Shown here piece after piece: positions 1 through 7,037 of a DNA stretch of 64,000 nucleotides. The notes beneath the pieces were generated by a model. That model was given only the letters and a program-made list of their open reading frames with translations. It was not told the origin of the DNA and did not search any database. Within the stretch, counting starts at the first letter, position 1. Each line of letters starts with the position of its first letter. A program made the translations under genes and the position numbers. Source of the DNA: JADLHS01 sp964561105 (GTDB lineage: Bacteria > Verrucomicrobiota > Verrucomicrobiia > Limisphaerales > JADLHS01); NCBI GenBank assembly GCA_964561105.1, contig CAZLOH010000022.1:14173-78172 (forward strand), given 5' to 3'.

Positions 1-462
1 TCAAAGGACAACAATCAGTTCCATTCCCGGCGCGCTGGAGGATTGAGGCTGTCGCGTCGAGCGCAAATAACGACTGCCATTGAACGAGGTTTGAAGAGTG
101 CTACGGACTACGACGCGGCTGACTGCAAGGTGTGACTGCATTTGTGAGAACGCAACCGGCCAAGACAGATTGTTGCACACTTATGAGTGCAATCACGAAG
201 AAAGAGTTTATGCCGACACACTCCAGAGCAACTGTCCCAGTATTGATTGAACCGCAACTGGCAGGCGACCAGCCACAGAATGGAGAAATGGAGTGCTGGA
301 ACAATGGCGCAGTGGAAACCCGCAGGTCCCGCGAAAGTCTGCCCCAGCAATCCAACACTCTTTCAATCCACTCCTCAATTTTTTCTGACTCGTAGTGTAA
401 TCAGAAGCGCGCCGGTCTCTGACTTCGGAGGACCTGGTGCAAAACCAGGCGAGTCAGCCAAT
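1..462. other. Left-edge region with no supported gene
   Basis: Short open frames occur on both strands (for example 132-395), but none has a recognisable domain, a convincing ribosome site or an extended neighbour. A stretch near 400-460 has some self-complementarity but does not fold as a tRNA. I see no other feature. Confidence 0.5.
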
Positions 463-1299
463 TCACGCGAGTGGCAACTTTGATTCCGCGCGCGTCGGGC
501 CGTCGTGCAGTTTCAGCACCGCTTGCACCTCGGGATGAATCGCGAGATTTCCGACGTGCCGGATGAATTCACAGGTGGCCCAATCAGCGGAGCGTCGTTG
601 ATACTCGGCCTCCCATTTTTGAAATCGCTTTTCCGATTTGGCGTCCAACCACGGCCAGTGCGCCGGTTTTTCCGGCAGGCCACAGCGCCACGGCTTGGGA
701 GTCAAACGCGCACGAAAACATTTTTGCGCGTGGCAAAGTTTCTGATACAGCGGGTCGGCCCCTAACGCCGTGAAAACCTCACTGACCTCCGCGGAATCCG
801 CTTCGAAAAGATCACTCGTCGCCAAGAGGCGCAGTCCGGCGCGCGTGCGGTAAACCCGCCAGCCCCAATCAGGATGGTGGCGCGTCCAGTTCTCGATGCG
901 CGTGAGCGCCTGGCTCTGTGGATTGTCGCGCGGCGCGGGTTCAGGTTTTCCGAAAAGCCTTTTGAACAACCCCCCGGAAGCTTTCGGCTCGGGCAAATCA
1001 ATGTCCACGAACATCACGCGCACGGTATTCAGCACCTGACAGCCGTAGGAGTTGCGGGTGATCACCGCAATGGTTTCGTCCGAATCACTTTTAATCTCTT
1101 GCAGCACCAGCTCGCGAAACGGGCGATTGGGATAATAACCTCCATGCGCCGACAGTCGGTCGCCCGCCTGAAAGCGCTTTTCAAGTTGTTGTGCCGCCTG
1201 GTCCGCGAGGGTTTGCGCCTCGGCGAGGCTTTGCGCTGACCAGCGCCAGGTGAAGAAATCACCACTGCGACCTCTGGCCCAGAATGGCGGGAAATTCAT
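463..1299 (-). CDS. Conserved-looking hypothetical protein with a hydrophobic-DID motif
   Basis: About 278 residues from the internal start chosen at 1299 (protein begins MNFPPFWARG); the frame continues upstream to 1368, but those 23 residues look like leader noise. The product has no signal peptide or membrane segment and is rich in Trp, Arg and Glu. A central strand reads MFVDIDLPEP, followed some 50 residues later by YRTRAGLRLLAT. A hydrophobic strand ending in D-x-D and a later basic/glycine strand is faintly reminiscent of the archaeo-eukaryotic primase (prim-pol) fold, but I cannot identify the remaining catalytic residues, so this is speculation. It is transcribed divergently from the HNH gene. 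Coding is supported by consistent GC-rich codon use and the absence of a competing frame of similar length. Confidence 0.7.
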   Translation of the reverse strand: MNFPPFWARGRSGDFFTWRWSAQSLAEAQTLADQAAQQLEKRFQAGDRLSAHGGYYPNRPFRELVLQEIKSDSDETIAVITRNSYGCQVLNTVRVMFVDIDLPEPKASGGLFKRLFGKPEPAPRDNPQSQALTRIENWTRHHPDWGWRVYRTRAGLRLLATSDLFEADSAEVSEVFTALGADPLYQKLCHAQKCFRARLTPKPWRCGLPEKPAHWPWLDAKSEKRFQKWEAEYQRRSADWATCEFIRHVGNLAIHPEVQAVLKLHDGPTRAESKLPLA

Positions 1300-1385
1300 G
1301 GGCGAGAAATTGGGCCTTTGACCGGAACACTGCAAGACCGTTTCAACAAAGAACAAACACCGAAACAAAACGTGTTTCGTTGGGT

Positions 1386-1464
1386 CGTTAAATCGTCGAA
1401 CCGGGCAGAACCCCGCGCGTTGTTATCCGATTTAACGATTCAACGGTTTAGCGAATTAACGAAC
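1386..1464. repeat. Inverted GTTAAATCG / CGATTTAAC repeats
   Basis: This short AT-rich stretch lies between two divergent genes. It has CGTTAAATCG on one side and CGATTTAACG about 40 bases later, which can pair as a hairpin, followed by further TTAACG-type motifs just before the HNH gene start. A similar tandem (GTTAAATCGTTAAATCG) occurs near 51533-51549 upstream of hemL. It could be an operator, a promoter-proximal repeat or a dispersed element; the sequence alone does not decide. Confidence 0.4.
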
Positions 1465-1465
1465 C

Positions 1466-2050
1466 ATGAGTGACATTCTGAACAAGACGATTGTGCTGGT
1501 GCTCAACCGCAACTGGCAGGCGATCAACATTCGCACGCCGCAGGAGGCGTTCTGTCAACTGGCCACGAACGTGGCGACGGCACTGGACATCGAGGGTGAA
1601 AACCACATCCGCCCCGTCACTTGGGACGAGTGGATCACGCTGCCGGTGCGCAATGGCGATTATGCCGTGCGCACCGCGCGCGGCGCGATTCGTGTGCCAA
1701 CGGTGATTGTGGCGGTGAACTACGCGCGCGTGCCCAAGAAGCGCCCGAAGCTCAGCGCGAAGAACATCCGCGAACGCGACGGCAACCGCTGCCAATACAC
1801 CGGCCGCCTGTTGCACCCGACCGAAGGCAGCCTCGACCACGTTCTGCCGCGCTCGCGCGGCGGGGTGGACTCGTGGGAAAACCTCGTCTGGTCCGCGAAG
1901 GACGTGAACCAGCGCAAGGCCGACCGCCTCCCGCACGAAGCCGGCCTCAAGCTGCTGAGCGTCCCGCGCGCGCCGAAGGAACTGCCGGTGACGGCCCACC
2001 TGCGCAACGCCCACGGCGTCGCCGAATGGAAATTGTTCCTGAACGAGTGA
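1466..2050 (+). CDS. HNH endonuclease family protein
   Basis: A 194-residue protein with a C-terminal HNH nuclease domain. Visible elements are RDGNRCQYTG (Cys109), the catalytic LDHV segment (Asp124-His125) followed by PRSRGG, and asparagines at about 139 and 148 in the order expected for the beta-beta-alpha metal finger. The N-terminal 95 residues form a small beta-rich domain that commonly precedes HNH in this stand-alone family (proteins beginning VLVLNRNW and so on). HNH domains cut DNA using one divalent metal. The family is widespread in bacteria and its cellular role is unsettled; membership of a restriction system is not shown here. It lies 66 bases upstream of the HEPN-motif gene on the same strand. 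Confidence 0.9.
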   Translation: MSDILNKTIVLVLNRNWQAINIRTPQEAFCQLATNVATALDIEGENHIRPVTWDEWITLPVRNGDYAVRTARGAIRVPTVIVAVNYARVPKKRPKLSAKNIRERDGNRCQYTGRLLHPTEGSLDHVLPRSRGGVDSWENLVWSAKDVNQRKADRLPHEAGLKLLSVPRAPKELPVTAHLRNAHGVAEWKLFLNE

Positions 2051-2116
2051 ACAACGGGAGAGCGGGCGTCAAAGCTCGCTCTCCCAATTATATTCAAATA
2101 CCATCAAGCCGCTGAA

Positions 2117-3064
2117 ATGAGCTTCAATCTGCCAAATCGGATGCAGGTAAGCGTCACCCTCCCACGTGACGAAAAGGGTTTAACTGCGCGGGAATGTCCT
2201 AAGTGCGAAAAAGTTTTTAGGGTAAAGTCTGGAGCTGGACTTACAGGAAAGAATCTTCCGTGTCATTGCGCTTATTGCGGCCACGTAGCAGGACACGATC
2301 ATTTCTACACCAAAGAACAAATCAAATACGCAAAATCTGTCGCGATGAGAAAATTCGGCGACATGTTGCACAACGAGTTAGAGAAGCTCGAATTTGAAAC
2401 TCAGCCGCAAGAGTTGTTTGGCATCACTGTCAGCATGAAGTTGCAGCCTCGTTCACCCGAACCAATTAGCTATTGCTACGAAACGAAACTTGAGACTGAT
2501 GTAGTTTGTGACGCCTGCACCTTGGTGTATGCAATTTACGGAGAGTTCGGTTTTTGCCCTGATTGCGGTTCACACAACTCACTTACCATTCTTAAGAAGA
2601 ACATCGAGTTTGTGGGTAAAATGCTCACCTTGGCGGAGAGTCAAGAGCGGGAGTTGGCTGAGCGTCTTGTCGGCGACTCATTGGAAAACCTTGTTTCTGC
2701 GTTTGATGGATTTGGCAGGGAGGTTTGCCGAGTAGCCGCTCCAAAAGCGGCAAAGCCTGATGAAGCAATTGACGTCAGATTCCAGAATCTTGCCGGAGCA
2801 CGAAAGCGCCTTCAAAAACTATTTGGCTTCGACGTGTCTTCATTCATTTCGTCCGACGATTGGAAGTTTGTTTGCCGATGCTTCGAGAAGCGCCACCTAT
2901 TGGCGCACAAGATGGGAGTTGTGGATGACGATTATGTGCAAGCTGCGAATGACCATTCGGCAATCGTCGGAAGAAAAATTTCAATCAACGCGACCGAAGT
3001 TCAAAGATTAGGGACTTTGCTTGCACAGTTAGGGACGCTCCTTTCAGAGCGGCTTCTTGGTTAG
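2117..3064 (+). CDS. Zinc-ribbon protein with a C-terminal HEPN-like RNase motif
   Basis: A 315-residue protein I cannot assign to a named family. The N-terminal half carries zinc-ribbon cysteines: C27-x2-C30 with C49/C51/C54, then C131-x2-C134 with C147-x2-C150. The C-terminal half is predicted helical and contains R259-H260-L-L-A-H264, which exactly matches the HEPN ribonuclease signature R-(N/D/H)-x3-H. HEPN domains are metal-independent RNases common in toxins, CRISPR effectors and anti-phage proteins. Codon use is visibly more AT-rich than in the neighbours, suggesting transfer. It sits between an HNH nuclease and a gene abutting rtcB, all on the plus strand. The motif is seen directly; RNase activity is inferred. 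It could instead be an inactive nucleic-acid binding protein. Confidence 0.75.
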   Translation: MSFNLPNRMQVSVTLPRDEKGLTARECPKCEKVFRVKSGAGLTGKNLPCHCAYCGHVAGHDHFYTKEQIKYAKSVAMRKFGDMLHNELEKLEFETQPQELFGITVSMKLQPRSPEPISYCYETKLETDVVCDACTLVYAIYGEFGFCPDCGSHNSLTILKKNIEFVGKMLTLAESQERELAERLVGDSLENLVSAFDGFGREVCRVAAPKAAKPDEAIDVRFQNLAGARKRLQKLFGFDVSSFISSDDWKFVCRCFEKRHLLAHKMGVVDDDYVQAANDHSAIVGRKISINATEVQRLGTLLAQLGTLLSERLLG

Positions 3065-3075
3065 TTAATCTGTCC

Positions 3076-3942
3076 ATGAATACCAAAGTTTCTCTTCGTC
3101 TCAGCGTGCCGAAACCTCGGGCGGAGCGCGGCAAATTCCCTGCGCGGCTGCATGTGTTGCTCGCACGCGACGCCAAAATCGGCCTGGTCATTCGGCGCGG
3201 GCCGTCCAAGTCCGTTTGCACCGTGCTGTGGAATCGGCAGCGCGACACGTTCAAGCTCGGCCAATGGCTGCGCGGGCGCATTTACGAACGTCGCTCCGAC
3301 CTGTCGCCTGATGGAAGGCATTTCATCTACTTCGCCATGAATGGCCGCTGGAAATCCGAAACCAAGGGTTCATGGACGGCCATCGCGCGCGTCCCGTATC
3401 TGAGGGCCGTGAGCCTGTTTGCCAAGGGCGATTGCTGGCACGGCGGCGGAATGTTTTTGTCCGACCGCGAATTCTGGCTCAACGACGGTTACGGCCACAC
3501 CGAGTTGAAGAAGTCGAACCACCTTCGACGGAATACGAACGGCCAGCCCAGGGAGTATTTCGGTGGCGAGTGCCTCACGGTTTATTACAACCGCCTGCAA
3601 CGCGACGGCTGGACGATGTACGACGAGGAATATCAAGGCACGACGTTGTTCGAAAAGAAGCTGCCAAAAGGATGGCTGCTACGAAAGTTGGCGTTCTCAG
3701 AGATTGGCGCACCGCCGGGTCGCGGCTGTTACTGGGATGCGCACGAGTTGCGACACGAATCTACAAACACGGTTCTAGCTTTTCCAGAATGGGAGTGGGC
3801 GGATTTTGTAGATGGTCGCTTGGCTTTCGCAGTTGAAGGCAAGTTGTGCGCCGCAAGATTGGGACGAGGAAAACTTGTTGGCGAAAAACTTTTGCACGAT
3901 TTGAACGACATGAAGTTTGAGGCGATTGCCGCGCCGTATTGA
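3076..3942 (+). CDS. Hypothetical protein directly upstream of rtcB
   Basis: A 288-residue protein without signal peptide or membrane span. It is rich in aromatic and charged residues (motifs such as GDCWHGGG, FWLNDGYGH and SPDGRHFIYFAMNGRW), suggesting a beta-rich, possibly beta-propeller-like, cytoplasmic fold. I do not recognise a catalytic motif. It ends one base before the rtcB start codon, so the two are almost certainly co-transcribed and perhaps translationally coupled. Its first 36 nucleotides resemble the first 36 of rtcB (30 of 36 identical by eye; MNTKVSLRLSVP versus MNTKDFLRLGVP), an unusual 5'-end similarity for two otherwise unrelated proteins. Function unknown; context suggests a link to RNA repair. 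Confidence 0.8.
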   Translation: MNTKVSLRLSVPKPRAERGKFPARLHVLLARDAKIGLVIRRGPSKSVCTVLWNRQRDTFKLGQWLRGRIYERRSDLSPDGRHFIYFAMNGRWKSETKGSWTAIARVPYLRAVSLFAKGDCWHGGGMFLSDREFWLNDGYGHTELKKSNHLRRNTNGQPREYFGGECLTVYYNRLQRDGWTMYDEEYQGTTLFEKKLPKGWLLRKLAFSEIGAPPGRGCYWDAHELRHESTNTVLAFPEWEWADFVDGRLAFAVEGKLCAARLGRGKLVGEKLLHDLNDMKFEAIAAPY

Positions 3943-3943
3943 T

Positions 3944-5398
3944 ATGAACACCAAAGATTTTCTCCGGCTCGGCGTGCCGCTGGGTGAAGCCACGCGGCGC
4001 GCGACGGATTTTGTGGCCAAGCTCATCCTCGGCGGCGGCGACAAGTCGCGGTTGTATGAGGAGGTTGCGGCCATTGTCGCCAACCCCGGCGCTTTCCTTG
4101 ACGACGCATTGCGGAAGGATTTTGCCAAGGCGTTGCTTTCGACACCTCACCCCGGCCCTCACCCCGGCCCTCACCCCGGTCGAGGCGGAGGGGGTGACCC
4201 ACGCCGGCTTCCGGTGAAGTATCATCAGTGGGGCGACGGGCTGGAACACGAGGCGGTGATGCAGATGGAGAAGGCGTGTCTGTTGCCGGTGGCGGTGGCG
4301 GGCGCGTTGATGCCGGATGCGCACGTGGGCTACGGCCTGCCCATCGGCGGCGTGCTGGCCACGGAGAACGCGGTGATCCCGTACGCCGTGGGCGTGGACA
4401 TCGCGTGCCGCATGAAGATGACGGTGCTGGACATCCCGGTGCGCGATCTCGAACTGAAACAGGACCGGCTCACGCACGCCATTGAGGCGGAGACACGTTT
4501 CGGCGTGGGGGCGTCGTTCCGCGAACGCCGTCAGCATGACGTGCTGGACGCGGATTGGTCGGTCACCGGTGTCACCAAGCAGAACCAGGACAAGGCGTGG
4601 TCGCAGCTTGGCACGAGCGGCAGCGGAAATCATTTCGTGGAGTTTGGGATTTTCACGGCGCATGGAGACATTGCGACGGGGGCGTCGCGGCCACTGCCAC
4701 CGGGAACTTACGTGGCGTTGTTGTCTCACAGCGGCAGTCGCGGGACAGGCGCGGCGGTGTGTGATCATTACAGCAAGATCGCGTTCAACCAGTTCCCCGA
4801 TCTGCCAGGCGAATTGAAGCGGCTCGCGTGGCTGTCGCTCGATTCCCAGGAAGGCCAGGAATACTGGAACGCGATGGAGTTGATGGGCCGATACGCGGCA
4901 GCGAACCACGCGTGCATCCATCATCACATCGCAAAACATCTCGGGGCGCAGTCACTGTTCGACTTGGAGAACCATCACAACTTCGCGTGGAAGGAGAAGC
5001 ACGTGATTGATGGCGCGGAGCGCGAGGTCGTGGTACATCGCAAAGGCGCGACGCCAGCGGGCGCAGGTGTGCTGGGCATTATTCCCGGTTCGATGGCGAC
5101 GCCAGGATTTGTCGTCAGCGGCAAGGGCAATGCCGAGTCGTTGAATTCGGCGTCGCACGGGGCGGGCCGCGCCATGAGCCGCAAGGCCGCGAACGAGAAG
5201 TTCAACTGGCAGGACGTAAATCGCTTCCTCAAACAGCAAGGCGTGAAGTTGATCAGCGCGGGCCTGGATGAAGTTCCCATGGCTTACAAAAACATCCGTG
5301 AAGTCATGGCGGCGCAGCACGACCTGGTAACCGTCCTGGGCGAATTCACCCCCAAACTGGTGAAGATGGCGCCCAGCGGCGAGCGACCCGAGGACTAG
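3944..5398 (+). CDS. rtcB: RNA-splicing ligase RtcB family protein
   Basis: A 484-residue RtcB-family RNA ligase, which joins 2',3'-cyclic phosphate (or 3'-phosphate) and 5'-OH RNA ends using GTP and manganese. Visible active-site elements are Asp152 and Cys155 in GVDIAC, His230 in GNHFVEF, His262 in HSGSR, and the guanylylated His405 in SHGAGR. The chosen start (ATG at 3944) follows the upstream stop by one base; the frame extends a little further upstream without support. Residues 68-79 are three perfect PHPG units encoded by a 12-base tandem repeat, followed by a glycine-rich run, in the N-terminal region before the catalytic core. This looks like an in-frame repeat insertion. The ligase core is otherwise complete, so the enzyme is probably active. 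The truncated paralogue lies just downstream. Confidence 0.95.
   Translation: MNTKDFLRLGVPLGEATRRATDFVAKLILGGGDKSRLYEEVAAIVANPGAFLDDALRKDFAKALLSTPHPGPHPGPHPGRGGGGDPRRLPVKYHQWGDGLEHEAVMQMEKACLLPVAVAGALMPDAHVGYGLPIGGVLATENAVIPYAVGVDIACRMKMTVLDIPVRDLELKQDRLTHAIEAETRFGVGASFRERRQHDVLDADWSVTGVTKQNQDKAWSQLGTSGSGNHFVEFGIFTAHGDIATGASRPLPPGTYVALLSHSGSRGTGAAVCDHYSKIAFNQFPDLPGELKRLAWLSLDSQEGQEYWNAMELMGRYAAANHACIHHHIAKHLGAQSLFDLENHHNFAWKEKHVIDGAEREVVVHRKGATPAGAGVLGIIPGSMATPGFVVSGKGNAESLNSASHGAGRAMSRKAANEKFNWQDVNRFLKQQGVKLISAGLDEVPMAYKNIREVMAAQHDLVTVLGEFTPKLVKMAPSGERPED
4145..4200 (+). repeat. In-frame 12-base tandem repeat (PHPG x3) inside rtcB
   Basis: The unit CCTCACCCCGGC occurs three times in succession (the last copy with one change) at 4145-4180. 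It is followed by a GC-rich tail containing GGGGTGA, which is complementary to TCACCCC. Sequences translated as PHPGPLP-type peptides are familiar in many bacterial genomes as part of dispersed repeats, so this looks like such an element that entered the gene and expanded by slippage. Confidence 0.75.
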
Positions 5399-5532
5399 CC
5401 GGTACTCGCGTGTGATGGGTATCACACCCGTCCCGCAACCAGCCGAATGAAATCTGTCAAAGGTCACTCTGACGGTTAATCAAATGGGATTCTCAGCGTT
5501 CCCTTCAGCGCCGAGCGGGAGCGAATGCTCCC

Positions 5533-5812
5533 AACTTAATTCGCGCCGAGTTCGACGCCATGTGCCTGCAGCAGGCGCTCAACGCTCGCGGCGTGACCGA
5601 TCTGGTTCTCAACTCCGATGCCCACGCGGATTACGGGGCGCCGGTGGGTTGTATGCTCACGTCGCCCACGCATGTCTATCCCGGCCCGGTCGGCGTGGAC
5701 ATCAAGTGCTCGATGAGTTTCTTGCAATTGAATCTGGCCGCGGATCAAGTCGCGGATAAAACAGTTCGCCGCCAGCGAAGTCGCCCGGCTCCAGGCCCGC
5801 TTCGTTATCTAA
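5533..5812 (+). pseudogene. Remnant of a second RtcB-family ligase
   Basis: Reading through 5533-5760 gives an RtcB-like peptide containing DAHADYGAPVGCML and GPVGVDIKCSMSF, the region around the first metal-binding Asp and Cys of RtcB. There is no full-length frame: homology stops near 5760, and the remaining frame (QFAASEVARLQARFVI, ending at a TAA at 5812 in a different register) looks like an unrelated or shifted C-terminus. The upstream part also lacks a proper start. I read this as a paralogue that has lost most of its middle and 3' part by deletion, sitting 134 bases after the intact rtcB. Paired rtcB genes would be a reasonable ancestral state; here only one remains functional. Confidence 0.8.
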
Positions 5813-5956
5813 GATTCAGACACCAGTCTGCGCGGTGCGGCATAAACGACCAACCGTTCGCCAGTCGGCGGTCGCAGAGCCGGTTCAATTTGGAAACGAT
5901 CTCCCGGCGAGATCCGCAGTTCGCGCAGCGCAGGGGATAGAGGATCGCCACGTCCG

Positions 5957-6820
5957 TCACTTCGAGCCGGACAGCGGATGGAGTTCGATCCGGCGAAAGT
6001 ATATCTCGGCACCCTCGGACTGAAAAACGAGCCGCCCGGACTTGCGGCTGAGGTGCGTGACCCGGTTCACCTGCCTGCCATTTACAAAATAATCAATGGT
6101 ATCGCCGGCGCACACCGCTTCAATGCGCGTCCATTCCCCGCCGGGGCTTTCCACGTCCTGCCGGCCGCGGTAGCCAAGCGTGTCGGTCCAATCCGGATCC
6201 CGACCCCACCAGTTGACGCGACCGGTTTCAAAGACCTTGGCGGCGCCCTTCGCGTCCCAGCAGGGTTCCCCATCGCGGTCATTGACGACGGTGGCGGTGG
6301 CAAAAGTTTTTTGAACCGTCCCGTCCGGTTCATAGCCGCCGAGCACGAGCAGGTCGCCCACGCCGCCCTGGATGATTTGAAATTCGTAGGAACGGATCCA
6401 AGGGCCGTTAAAGTCCTTGGAAAAATAATTTCCGTCGCGACCGGAGCCGTGCAGCAGCACACCACCGTCCTTGGCGGCGTTCGTGCGGCTGCCCCAGGTG
6501 GCCAGACCCCAGCGGAATTCGGCCACCAACCGGTAATTCGCGAACAGTTGCTTCGTGTAAAGCCCGCCGAAGTACTGTCCGCTGATGCGTATGGCCGGCG
6601 CTCCGTCCACCCGATCCACCACCGAAAAGACCCTGCTTGGGTCTTCGCGGTGATAATCCACAAGCCAGGTGTAAAAGGACGAAAGATCGTGACCATTGAA
6701 GAGTTGGATGACCTCGTGGGGGACGACGACCTCGCCGTCGGCAGCGGCGGCAGGCTCCGCTGCGAAACTGGTAATTGCGATCGAAAGAGCAAGGCAAAGG
6801 AGGCAGACAACGGTTCGCAT
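5957..6820 (-). CDS. Secreted DUF1080 (3-keto-disaccharide hydrolase-like) protein
   Basis: Start placed at 6820, giving a 287-residue protein with a clear signal peptide (MRTVVCLLCLALSIAITSFA, then AEP). In-frame ATGs also exist at 6880 and 6892, but they would bury the signal sequence behind 20 or more extra residues. The mature part has the lectin-like beta-sandwich pattern of DUF1080: IQLFNGHDLSSFYTW at the N-terminus, NAAKDGGVLLHGSGRDG in the middle and a C-terminal strand IYFRRIELHPL. This family is greatly expanded in Verrucomicrobia and Planctomycetes and has been linked to hydrolysis of 3-keto-glycosides and to carbohydrate binding; the exact substrate here is unknown. It lies downstream of the giant secreted protein on the same strand, separated by a terminator. 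Confidence 0.88.
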   Translation of the reverse strand: MRTVVCLLCLALSIAITSFAAEPAAAADGEVVVPHEVIQLFNGHDLSSFYTWLVDYHREDPSRVFSVVDRVDGAPAIRISGQYFGGLYTKQLFANYRLVAEFRWGLATWGSRTNAAKDGGVLLHGSGRDGNYFSKDFNGPWIRSYEFQIIQGGVGDLLVLGGYEPDGTVQKTFATATVVNDRDGEPCWDAKGAAKVFETGRVNWWGRDPDWTDTLGYRGRQDVESPGGEWTRIEAVCAGDTIDYFVNGRQVNRVTHLSRKSGRLVFQSEGAEIYFRRIELHPLSGSK

Positions 6821-6976
6821 CGCTGGCTGAAGCAGCCCCAGGGATCGCACGATCAATTGGACTTTCGCGGCTAAACGCATGACGATTTGCATGCGAGGAG
6901 ATTGCGCGGCACTGGAACGGGTGTCAATGTCGGTTCAAGGGCGGGGACACTTCGTCGGAGCGAATGGTTGTACCCT

Positions 6977-7013
6977 CCAAAAGAAAGAGGGCCGCGGTTT
7001 GGCCGCGGCCCTC
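6977..7013 (-). terminator. Intrinsic terminator after the 1329-aa secreted protein gene
   Basis: On the minus strand an 11-bp perfect stem (GAGGGCCGCGG pairing with CCGCGGCCCTC, 5-base loop) at 6987-7013 is followed by TTTCTTTT. It begins 25 bases after the stop codon of the giant gene, exactly where a rho-independent terminator is expected. Confidence 0.85.
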
Positions 7014-7037
7014 GGTGAACTTCAAACCTCGCAACGG

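Noticed and set aside
400..470. tRNA-like stretch at the left edge
   Set aside because: There is no T-loop consensus (GTTCRANNC), acceptor stem pairing or anticodon arm in the right order.
3372..3836. A second frame inside the 3076-3942 gene
   Set aside because: Arg-rich composition and complete overlap with a better frame; it is a shadow.
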